Below are positions 46,819 through 56,260 of a stretch of 64,000 nt of DNA, piece after piece (the stretch's first letter is position 1; each line of letters opens with the position of its first letter). The notes under the pieces were generated by a model, which saw nothing but the letters and a program-made list of their open reading frames with translations, searched no databases and was not told the origin of the DNA. The stretch is from contig JAMKCH010072306.1 in assembly GCA_023653785.1 (NCBI GenBank), positions 1-64,000 on the forward strand, read 5' to 3'. The translations under genes and the position numbers were made by a program. This stretch comes from Ophioderma brevispina. Its lineage: Eukaryota; Echinodermata; Ophiuroidea; Amphilepidida; Ophiodermatidae.

Positions 46819-48220
46819 TATGCCTATAGGGAAAGATTTTGTTCTACTCACTTCCATTTTGTTGTTCTTCTTGTTGTTGTTTTCTTCATTACTTTTCTAT
46901 TATCCCAAAGGTATCAATTACCAAATAGCTCCAAATGAAACCATTAAGACACTGTTTTAAATTTTAATGGATCAATCAGACATTAAAGCCCTATTGAAGG
47001 TTTATTTCCTGCACTAAATATATAATTAACGAGGGTGCAGTAAGCAAGCTTGGTAGAGGTACGGAAAACACACTTGACATGTGTATCAGAACCAGGTAAA
47101 GCAGACAAACTTAAATAGCCCTTATCAAATTCACGCTACAGGCGACAATGCCAGTGTTTAATAAATCATAAATATGTACAAAAGTTGTAAACAACATACT
47201 GATTATTGAGGGGGCCATCGCGTATTTGGTTATCCAAAATAACATAACAAAAATTGAAGAACACAATTACGTCGGCTTTAGGTCGGCTAATTGTGCTTAT
47301 ATTTATATTAAAAAAAGCACTGAAATCCCTATTTTAAAATTAAGCGCGAAACATTTCTTTTTATATAGTAGCAGTTTTCTTACCTTTTCCTTTTCTTACT
47401 AGCCGTGTTCCGTCGTTCCAAACAAGATATTGTTTACGTTATAAGGGCTTATCAGGGCATTATAATAGCAATACCAGTAGAGATATGGTGCTGATCGGTT
47501 GGTGTTGAGATAGCGATCACCCTCCTGTTTGAAACAAACCCGCTTTTCCAATGATGGGATGTGTTTTTAGGAAGATGGGATCTTAACGGGTCTCATCGCT
47601 CTCGTTTATCTATCTCCACTTCTACAAGTCAAAGACATGTTTTAAGATTGCAACCTATAGCCTCACATGCGAGTACCGATTTGGATCCAGCAAGCATCTA
47701 CATGTATTATCAAAACTACTTACCACATTGTTTTCTTGCAAAACTTTCAATCTACGGGGTTTCCAAAAAAAGGTGTGCAAGCAGATAAACTTCAATTTCA
47801 CAAACAACTCTGCAACCTTGGTATTTCATCTTTATAGGACACACTCATATTATCTTTGTGTATAATCAGAACAAATGCCATGCTAATCCAACCACGCAAA
47901 CTAAAGATATATACGATTATTAAAGACTATCTGTTTTTCACCCATTCCAATGGGATTTACACAGTTAGTGATTATCGATACATCGTGGCTCAATCGTGTA
48001 ATTTGAGTAAATAATAAACTCAGAACCTGAAGGTAATATAATACTAAATTAATACAGTATCTGAACAACAAAAAATACATAATTTTCCTCAACGATAACC
48101 TTTAAGCTGACAATACACAAGGGTTTGCCTGTTGAAATGTGTATTGTCGGGGATAATACGTGTAAATGAAACAGAAAGAAATGGATGTTTATGAAAGTTT
48201 AGATTCAAGCATACTGTTAG
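46819..48220 (+). repeat. Long dispersed duplication, copy 1 (interrupted on its right)
   Basis: About 1.4 kb that recurs in direct orientation at 59,679-61,072. Shared landmarks in order: TATGCCTATAGGGAAAGATT, CTATTATCCCAAAGGTATC, CCTGCACTAAATATATAATT, ACGTCGGCTTTAGGTCGGCT, GATGGGATGTGTTTTTAGGA, TTTCCAAAAA, GATTTACACAGTTAGTGATT and TGTCGGGGATA. Copies differ by small indels and substitutions. The matching sequence continues after the nested insertions, at 50,747-50,815 (GACAGGTGTGATCC, GCTTAGTTCAATGAA), against 61,073-61,140. So this copy was split by about 2.5 kb of insertions. Confidence 0.85.
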
Positions 48221-48227
48221 CACTTAA

Positions 48228-48816
48228 AGCCGCTAACAGCGATTTCTTCAAAATGTAAACAAATCGCGCTCTCTATTTTTCATCAAAGTCCATTTTTTGC
48301 ACTGTTGTATTGAAAATTCTACTCTCTTAATTCCTTAGATTTTTTAAGTCTTGAAGACTGTTATTAGTGACAAAAATTTTTGGACTTAAAAATTTAAATC
48401 CGTGCAAAAGTCTTATTTAAATTAAGTCCTTTTGGTTTGAAAATAAACCTTTAAATGTGTTTAAAACTGTATATAAACCCAGATTTATTTTTTGAATCTA
48501 AAGGAATTGTTTTAAGTCCCAAGAGTTTTTGTCACTAATATCAGTCTGCTTAGACTTAAAAGTAAATCTAGGGAATTTAGAGAGTAGTAAAGACTCATGT
48601 AAGTGGCTGAGCATAACACGCCGTATTTGTCAAGAAATGATGATTTTTATGCTTTGTTTATTAATAAAATTCGGGATCCGATTTTTTTAGGTCCATAAAT
48701 TGCATCTGCAAGTGTTTTCACAAAGAACAGTAATATAAGGTTCTGATATGACCTAACATTAGCTATTTAGAGACAAAATGGGCATTTTTAATTTAAAAAA
48801 ATGACTGATTGTGGCT
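48228..48816. mobile_element. TTAA element J (AGCCGCTAACAGCGATTT ends)
   Basis: The left end AGCCGCTAACAGCGATTTC follows TTAA (48,224-48,227). The right end, read inverted, is AGCCACAATCAGTCATTT before TTAA (48,817-48,820). The ends are similar rather than identical. They also resemble those of the element at 52,245 (AGGGATTAGCAGCGAT). It carries a nested hairpin element at 48,319-48,587. Its right end is duplicated in tandem (48,880-49,009), giving a second J-end/TTAA junction into which another element inserted. Confidence 0.55.
48319..48587. mobile_element. 269 bp hairpin element with about 70 bp arms
   Basis: CTACTCTCTTAATTCCTTAG at the left is mirrored by CTAGGGAATTTAGAGAGTAG at the right. 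Pairing continues inward through TTTTTTAAGTCTTGAAGACTG, ATTAGTGACAAAAA and GGACTTAAA blocks, leaving a short AT-rich centre with further TTAAGTCC/GGACTTAA words. Nearly the whole transcript would fold into one stem. There is no coding capacity. It looks like a MITE of the long-hairpin kind, a type known in some species to give rise to small RNAs. Confidence 0.75.
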
Positions 48817-49009
48817 TTAAGTGGACAAGGGGGTTTCTAGGGTTTTAAGGTCTAGAGACAGTTATAAATGGCATCTGCAAGATCGCTTTAAAATGCTTAA
48901 GAGTTTTCACAAAGAACAGTAATATAAGGTGATGATATGACCTAACAATAGCTATTTAGAGACAAAATGGACATTTTTAATTTGAAAAAAAAAATGACTG
49001 ATTGTTGCT
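48690..49009. repeat. Short tandem duplication of the J right end
   Basis: GCATCTGCAAG, TTTTCACAAAGAACAGTAAT, GATATGACCTAACA, TAGCTATTTAGAGACAAAAT and AATGACTGATTGTGGCTTTAA occur at 48,693-48,820 and again at 48,871-49,013. The first copy runs straight on into GTGGACAAGGGGGTTTCTAG. The second is separated from the corresponding GTGGGCAAGATGGTTCCTAG by the element at 49,014-50,512. Confidence 0.85.
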
Positions 49010-49013
49010 TTAA

Positions 49014-50512
49014 AGCGGCACTGGCACATTTTCACAAAATATGAACTTTCTTCAATTTGCTCTCAAATGATAGTCTTGGCCATTGGTCAGAAATACCTTT
49101 CAAACACAAATAAATGAGCCTTGTGCACGAGTGATCTAAATTTTATATAATAAAACAGTGTTAATGATCTTTAATTGATTTGGTTCAAGAATTTGGTATG
49201 TCCAAACAACATTACATAGTAAGATTACACACAATTTATAAGATGTATACTTAATTGTAAACAAGAATGTCCACTAATGTCCACAAGAAGCTTTGCAGTT
49301 CAACGATGATATGTCCTCACAGCGAAGACTCCAAAATGACAGCGCATAAGTTCACATTAAGCTCCTCAGGTAATATATTCCATGGGAATCTTCTGAGACT
49401 TGAAGGTAATTTTGTCCAGCAGTTCAAGACGACAAGGTTTTCCCTCGACGACACTAATATTCTACAGTAAGAAAATCCAGGTATTTTACCACCATCAGTC
49501 TGCCGCAAATGTCCTCATTTAGGACCACAAACTGGAATCCCTATTTGATTCCAAAACTGAAGCTCTTCTGGCTTAAAAGACGACAGCAGACAGTTCATCA
49601 GCTATCAAGCTCCGTTGGCATCCAAAGTTATTATAAATCCTGGCACTATGTACAACATAAATCTACCATTATTGTAGATTAAAACTAGCTATAACTATAC
49701 TGTATATAGCTCCAGATTACAAAAGCTGGCGAATCAAAACTTTTGCAACTCAACTTTATACCATTTTTTCACTAAGTGCCAAGTCTTAAAATAGATCTTA
49801 CCACAGCATCATGCATATATAAACATAACCTTACACTAGTTGACCAATTGGAATTCACATAAATTACATTATCTGAATTACATCACTTCACATATATAAC
49901 TCTATGGGGGAATCCCCAGATCATGCAATGTTTTGATCTTAAAGCATAAACAAGTTGACTCAGTTTCTAAGTTTACATCTTGGGGAATTCCCATTTCCCT
50001 TATTGTGCAATCTATCTAACAGGTGCACCTTGCACAAACAACACTAGAGGGGAATCCCCTGCTCTCTTTTTTATCATAAGCAAAGTACTTTTCCCATGAG
50101 AAATCTTTTCTCAAATAAAATTGAGAAAATAATATTTTAATCAAAATTTTGAGGGTAATATAACACCATAACTTTAATCAACAAATGTGTATATTGCATG
50201 AATATTTTTGACTCGTACTCACTGATATTAAACCCACAAAGCTTATAGACTGATCAAGCAGTGTGCATAGCGTGGGGAACATGCATACGGCGTGCGTGTT
50301 CTTGTGTTAAACGCCATTTTCGTCGTCTGCTGAATTTAACGTCGCCGGCGACGTTAAATTATAAAATCGTTATGTTTACCCATAAGGAAGCTGATTTGGT
50401 CTTAATCATTTCGGGTGAGGGCTTTTGTATATAAAAGCCTTACAACCATGCAAAAATGTCGATTTTGAAAAATCTTGAGGGCGCACTATTTTTCAAATGT
50501 GCCAGTGTCTCT
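49014..50512. mobile_element. 1.5 kb TTAA element L (AGCGGCACTGGCACATTTT ends)
   Basis: TTAA (49,010-49,013) is followed by AGCGGCACTGGCACATTTTC, and the right end AAATGTGCCAGTGTCTCT is followed by TTAA (50,513-50,516). The tandem neighbour at 48,817-48,820 shows the same flanks joined by a single TTAA, which proves insertion with TTAA duplication. The body contains a 28 bp perfect palindrome at 50,333-50,360 but no transposase. Short open frames (up to 67 codons at 49,267-49,470) are not recognisable. This is a non-autonomous element, and a piggyBac-like mobilising enzyme is an inference. Confidence 0.8.
50333..50360. repeat. Perfect 28-bp palindrome
   Basis: The 14-base half AATTTAACGTCGCC is followed immediately by its exact inverse, with CCGG at the centre. 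There is no loop. It lies inside element L, about 150 bp from its right end. Confidence 0.95.
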
Positions 50513-50869
50513 TTAAGTGGGCAAGATGGTTCCTAGGGAGCCCAACCTGTAATTTGCTAATTTTAGGACTAATGATATAATTTTTCCGCCCCTTTTTTTT
50601 TATATTTGTGTAACTTTTGGAAACGCATCTGCTCATGAAAAAAATATTAAAATCCATCGCCCCGTTAATTAGATAATTACTTCGGGTCCCTAGAGCCCCC
50701 TTGTCCATCAACGGAAGTTGGAAGACCTTGTCAACTTATGTGTTAAATATTGAAATTAATTGAAAAATGACAGGTGTGATCCTCCTAGCTTAGTTCAATG
50801 AATAGAATCTAATGTTCTTCTAATTGTGTTATTTATAATGAAACCTTCACAAAGAAGAGAAAAGTCAAG

Positions 50870-50945
50870 GAAAATCGAACCCGCATGCCGCAAACCTAAA
50901 ATCATGAGTCAGCCGACATATGTACTGGATCACGCGTGCACTCAC
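50870..50945 (-). repeat. Possible tRNA-Met-like SINE head
   Basis: On the minus strand GCGGGTTCGATTTTCC resembles a tRNA T arm/B box. About 35 bases upstream, GGCTGACTCATGATTTTAGG resembles an anticodon arm with CAT in the loop. The D arm is poorly conserved and the acceptor halves do not pair, so it is at best a SINE or tRNA pseudogene. No second copy was found in the window. Confidence 0.3.
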
Positions 50946-52240
50946 ATTAGGCGTGCGCGCGTGAGTGCATGTGAGAATGTTTGAATGCACGTCTTCATGC
51001 GTGTAGGGGTGTGGCGGTAATTGCAAGCGCGGTCTGCATGTGTATTTATACGTGTTTGTTTACGTACTTGTGTGTGTCGTTCGCCTTTATAATTTCGGGT
51101 AAGACTGAATATAGTTCCGAAACTTCCCGAAAGGCGACCATTCATGCTATAAGGAATGTGTTTAGTTTTAACGCCACATTTAGCACACATAAATTTGGTT
51201 TTTTAGGAGAATGAAACCACTGGAGGGGAAAAGGAAAGAAAGAAACAAACAAAAAACACCACCCAACTCTCAGAATACAATTTAAGCAAGCCCGATGCAT
51301 TCAAAACAAGAGGTATTTAATAGCAGCCCACATGTTAAAAGAGGGGTTTTTTTTTTAATGTCAATTTGTTCGTTAAACACTATTTTTCTTCATGCCTTAA
51401 CTATAGTCTTTGTGAGTTGACAAAACTTCCCAAAGTGGGATCTTTGCATAAATATAACGATCAACCCATCATTAGGGATCCTTTATTATTTTGTCTTGTT
51501 GTTGTTGTTTAAAGCTGTGGTATGTTAACTACTGATAATCAGTTAAATATTTTGCAATATTGTAAACGATTGTTTTGTACACATTGTTTTTTGATTAAAA
51601 CAATACTTAATAATGCTTGTGTATACCCACGTGTTCATTTTGTAAAATTGTGCAAATGCTGGAAGGTGATCAATGCGTTACTCTGGGCCATTATTTACGA
51701 GTCTTATATAACATAATGATGTAAATCTATGTTTACTTTGCAAACACGTTATTTTACAACAATACTGTACGGTTGCTTGAATACTCTTAAATATGCCATT
51801 TTTTTTTAAATTGTGTTTTTATTTGAAAATTGATTTTTTGATCATTATCTCTTGACATGTATAAGGCCATTTAATGGACATTTTGTGGGACAGTTATTTG
51901 TTTGAAAGCGATCAAATCATGTTTTTAATTGCAAGTAAACACGTTATTTACTGAGTGGGAAAATTCCCCCTCCCCGAAAATCAAAGATCCTTTTGTTTTT
52001 ATGGTAACAAAGGACACTAGATACAATTGTATATACTGTCGCGTGGTATGCTAGTTATATACAAGACTATTTGCCCTGAAGCGTACTAGTATTTGTATTT
52101 CTGTTAGTGAAAGTGATGAAGCTTATGAATGACGCATCGAATACTGAAGAAGATTACGACTAATTGTGAATGTATTAGACTACTTCGTATCAAATAAGAA
52201 GAACTAAATCATAGACTTTATCTCTTGATATCCATTCTAC
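50946..52240. other. No recognisable gene; alternating purine-pyrimidine patch
   Basis: 50,936-51,075 is rich in alternating TG/CG words (GCGTGCGCGCGTGAGTGCAT and TACGTACTTGTGTGTG), prone to Z-DNA. The remainder is AT-rich with short open frames and no recognisable structure. Confidence 0.4.
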
Positions 52241-52244
52241 TTAA

Positions 52245-52789
52245 AGGGATTAGCAGCGATATTGCGAGAGAATCGAAAAATGTGGAAATGCATTTGTTTT
52301 AACTTATAAATCGGGGATAAGTGTGTACAATTCCATATAACTGCTTTAATGCAGAAACAAACCACCAAATAGTGAAAAAATGAAGTATTTGAGGAAATAT
52401 GTCATACCGTCTCCCGCAAATAGACATACAGCGATGACGTCTCAAAATCTACAACAAACAGCTGATTGTGGTTTACACTAGCACAGAATAAACAAAGATC
52501 AATAATGTTTGTGTTTGAGGTCAAACTGTATTGATCATGGTGCACAATATCACGCTTAAAATCTGGATATTCACCAAGAAAGGCTTTTTGATCTCAAGTC
52601 GGAATTTTGATACGCGCATATAGAAATTAAAGAATCACATAAAAAGTACTGCATTGTTTTTAATACACGGATTTCAAGTCAACCACTTGCAGGTTATGTT
52701 TGCATATCCATGCCAGTAACAAAAATACAAAAATATGAATTTTGATGATTTTTTCGATGTTTCGGATAAGCAAATCGCTGCTAATCCCT
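52245..52789. mobile_element. 545 bp TTAA element (AGGGATTAGCAGCGAT ends)
   Basis: TTAA (52,241-52,244) is followed by AGGGATTAGCAGCGAT, and the right end ATCGCTGCTAATCCCT is followed by TTAA (52,790-52,793). The 16 bp ends are perfectly inverted and the target duplication is exact. Matching extends inward imperfectly through an ATCGAAAAA block. There is no coding capacity. The ends resemble those of element J (AGCCGCTAACAGCGAT), suggesting a related group. Confidence 0.8.
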
Positions 52790-52996
52790 TTAAAACAGAT
52801 TAAACCGCTCAAAGGTGTTAAATTCGATTTATATCAGTCCGACGTAGAGTGAGCAGGGTGCTATAAATGAAATACATCGTCGTCTGAGTGTAACAAAGTC
52901 GTATAAGTCAGAGAGAACGTCCATGTGACCGTACAGTTGAGTATAATATACACATTTTTTTGCAGAAAATGATAGATTAGGGTGTGTAGAATAAGA

Positions 52997-54036
52997 ATCT
53001 GCCGGGTGCCACTTAGGCATCCTTGGGCATTTTGAGAAATCCAAGATGGCGTCGCCATAAATGATAATTATCTATTCAACCCTATATTATCAAACTGAGG
53101 AGTTAATAGATATACTATAGGACCCAATGAACAAGTGTATGGCACTTGTAACATTAAGTCATACTTCAAATTCAAAATGGAAGCGAAATCCAATAATTGT
53201 AAAATATGCCCTATAACAGCAAATACGTGAGATAAATAATAGACATGAAGTACTTAGATTATGTTGTTAGACACAATAAATGTATTTCTGATACTTGCAA
53301 CATGATCTCAATCAATATGGCAGCCAAAAACGTGAACATCTTCAAAAAATACTTGACACAAATTTATAAGTATTACAGCCTTCAAATCGAAATCAATGTG
53401 TCAATGACATTAGATATGTACCTTTGATCTAAACCAATGTAAAACATACACTTTAATTTGTTTTAAATGCGCCAAAATAAAAATAAAACTTATACGGTGC
53501 AAAGTTGTCAAAATACCATAGGAATTACATTTTTTCACATATATTGCACTCAATTTATAATTTGACACATTTTTATTTATCGGGATTACCTGGTATCACT
53601 TAGTTATGATCATAGGTACATTTCTACTTGTTTCATTGACACAATAATTTATACGTGAAGGTAATATTCAGAAATTTGTGTCAAGTATTTTTGAAGATAT
53701 TCACGTTTTTGGCTGCCATATTGATTGACGTCATGTTACAGCCTTAAAAGTATCAGAAATACATTTATTGTGTCTACCAACATAATCCAAGTACTTCATG
53801 ATTATTTTTTTTTTATCGCAGGTATTTGCTGTTATAGGGCATATTTTAAAATTATTAGATTTGGCTTCCATTTTGAATTTGAAGTATGACTCAATGTTAC
53901 AAGTGCCATGCATATTATTATATCTATTAACTTCATAGTTTGATAATATAGGGTTGAATAGATAATTATCATTTATGGCGGCGCCATCTTGGATCTCTCA
54001 AAATGCCCAAGGATGCCCAGGTGGCACCCGGCAGAT
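52997..54036. repeat. 1.04 kb near-complete imperfect palindrome
   Basis: The left arm starts ATCTGCCGGGTGCCAC and the right arm ends GTGGCACCCGGCAGAT. Pairing runs inward through TTGGGCATTTTGAGA, ATCCAAGATGGCG, ATAATTATCTATTCAACCCT, CAAATTCAAAATGGAAGC, AAATATGCCCTATAACAGCA, ACACAATAAATGTATTTCTG, ATGGCAGCCAAAAACGTGA and CTTGACACAAATTT to about the midpoint near 53,517. Both arms carry small differences, so they have diverged since formation. There is no coding capacity and no clear target duplication. It abuts a reverse transcriptase fragment and replaces its downstream part. Confidence 0.85.
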
Positions 54037-54345
54037 ACACGCTTTTGAATACATCACATATCTTCTTCTTTATGCGTTCGATGACTTGCGGTGGTTCGTT
54101 GAATACTGCTAACCCGTCATCTCTATAGAGTCCAATCGAGTTGCCGAAGTGGGGTTTCAGTTGGGAAAGGAGATAAACCACAACTAATTCGCAAGATTCC
54201 GCTCCATCGAAAGAACGGGCCCATGGTTATGTCGAATAGGTTGTTGTTCTTCTTGCACCATGGTTCACTTTGGTTAAAGAGCAGTGTTTGTTTTGCGTGA
54301 ATTATGATTCTCCTTTCGAGTGGTGATATTTCCGTGAACTTGGAA
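54037..54345 (-). pseudogene. Reverse transcriptase palm fragment with YRDD box (dead)
   Basis: The minus strand reads FASKFTEISPLERRIIIHAK, then [10 protein letters not shown], then (after a frame change) [30 protein letters not shown] and [18 protein letters not shown] is a variant of the YxDD catalytic box of reverse transcriptases, and the LFDITMG and ESCELV segments lie at the expected distance upstream. I have seen this [10 protein letters not shown] type in invertebrate retroelements but cannot assign its class with certainty. The fragment is frameshifted near 54,205 and is cut off at 54,036 by the edge of the 1.04 kb palindrome. It is non-functional. Confidence 0.65.
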
Positions 54346-54835
54346 GCAAATTATGTATATACTCAACTTTACGGTCAGGCCATAACTTGGACCATATCTG
54401 TCCGACTATATGTACCAGGAATAACAATGTTTCGTTAAAGTTTAGGTAGTCCGATTTCGTCCTATCATGTGTTCTACCTCTCACGAAGGAATTTCAACAA
54501 CAGAACCGATTTAAAATTCTAAACAACATTCCTGGTAGCGGTTTCATTTAGAAGTCCCAAGTATGCAAATGGGCTTCTTAAATAGAATCTCACGCTCTAC
54601 AGCACATATTGCAGTATTTACTCTTGTGTTTCTATCTTTTCCTCCTTTACTTTTCTTTTTTGGTCCTTTTTTTGATCTATTTATATCAAATTCTTGCATA
54701 ATTATATTAAAATCAAAGCATTTGGCAGTGTCAGTAATACTTGATCACTAAGTTTAACTTGCTATTACTCCTGTAAGTTGCATTAGACCTGTAGATTTTT
54801 TTAATATGTTCGCGTGTTATTAAAAACATAAAAGG

Positions 54836-55066
54836 TAATATTCATATAGCACCTTTACATAAGATCAAAGCGCTCTACGGAGATGAACTGATTTAATTAT
54901 ATTCAGTTTGCATCTTGGTTGGATGACCTTAATCGCAAACCCTATGTTTCAGCCCGAAATTGCAATCTTGAGTAGGCCCATGGTAATTATTTCATTCAAG
55001 CATGCTATGAATTTCTCTCTTTCCCGCTCTTGTCTCTTTCTCTCTCTTTCTTGGTTTTAATTTCAG
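54836..55066 (+). repeat. Dispersed repeat R, copy 2
   Basis: AAAGCGCTCTACGGAGATGA, ATTCAGTTTGCATCTTGGTTGG, ATCGCAAACCCTATGT, CCCGAAATTGCAATC, GAGTAGGCCCATGGTAATTA and CATGCTATGAATTTCTCTCT occur in the same order as at 36,764-36,990, again followed by a TCTCTTTCTCTC tract. This copy retains an extra left part (ATATTCATATAGCACCTTTA) resembling the fragment at 28,868. Confidence 0.7.
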
Positions 55067-55069
55067 TTG

Positions 55070-56255
55070 GGACTCTTAACATACAAGATGTAATTTGGCA
55101 CCACTTTTTCACTCCCGAGGTTTTGCTTTAAAACGGTATAACAGTGAAATAGATTTTTTTTTCAATATAATAACATCTTATACTATAAGGGTTCTCCAAG
55201 TTATAGTCTTATTTGTAGGAGCAAGTGACCAAGTTTTATAAGTTTTTTCTGAGAAATGCATGTAATTGACAGAAATCGGAATTTTGCACGTTTTTGGTAA
55301 AATTGAGCATTTTAATAGTCAAGGTTGGGGATACTATAGTTATATTTGTACCTGTTTGAAGCAAAGCTTGTACACTTGTTTTGCACAAAGAGAAATTTAC
55401 CAAAATAAAGAAAAAATGCATTTTTTTTGTAAAAAAAGCAAATTATTTTAAATTTGCTATTATTTTGCCGCAATTTATTTAATTTATTTAAATTTTTCCC
55501 ATTTTTGATTTAAAAAATGTAAAAGAATCCACATTAATTAGTATAATATATCCCTAACGTCTCTTAACTGCATTTAAATGCAAATGTTGAAAGAGAAAGC
55601 GTTGAATATTGCAAATTTATGGCCTGTACCTATTATATAAAATGCAACATAGTTACCAAAATTAAACATTTTGCATATTTCATGTAAAAATATGCAAATT
55701 AATCTACCTTTAGGGTATTATATATTGTCACAGGTGACCTACAGCTCCGTTTAGAGAGAAAACACCGAATGTTGCAGATTAAAAACTTGAGTTATATCCT
55801 TTTCATTGAAATTCAAAAATTTACCCAAATTTTCATTAAAAAAATGATGCAAATTCGTCGTTAATCTTATGTACATCTAAAGGGGAATGATCCGATTTAA
55901 ATATGTAAAGTTTACATACGTACATTAGAGATTTAAGGGAATATATTTACCATTCGGATACTGTTCTACTTTATTGTTACAAGAGCACATGCACTTTCAC
56001 GAGGTTATAGCAAAGTAATTAAAATGAAAGAAGATTGAAAGTTATGAACCCTCATTATATTAGGGGTATCAATAGGAAATAGACTATCACTGTTTTTTAT
56101 TATCCGGCCACTTCCAAAAACAAACGCAGCGCGATATGCTTCAATAAATTGGAATTCATCATACACAATAAAAACGCCACACGCGACGTTTCGAATCTTG
56201 AGTTAGGTTAAACGTCAGGTAACTAGAAAAAGGCATAATGGAGAGGTAGGCGTTG
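55070..56255. other. No recognisable gene
   Basis: Very AT-rich with short open frames only. Repeated TGCAAATT and AAAATGCAAATTAAT words near 55,400-55,860 hint at old local duplications, but I could not define units. Confidence 0.4.
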
Positions 56256-56260
56256 ACCGT

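Larger units (their letters stand above)
48221..50742. mobile_element. Nested TTAA-element complex (outer element of the CACTTAAGTGG family)
   Basis: TTAG (48,217-48,220) precedes CACTTAA, and the right end CAACTTATGTG is followed by TTAA (50,743-50,746), matching the ends of the element at 27,353-28,061. The paralogous locus at 61,069-61,072 has a single plain TTAA at this point. The outer element's left internal TTAA (48,224-48,227) was itself a target. The next element starts there, and after two further junctions the outer element resumes at 50,513 with TTAAGTGGGCAAG. All pieces lack coding capacity. Confidence 0.75.
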
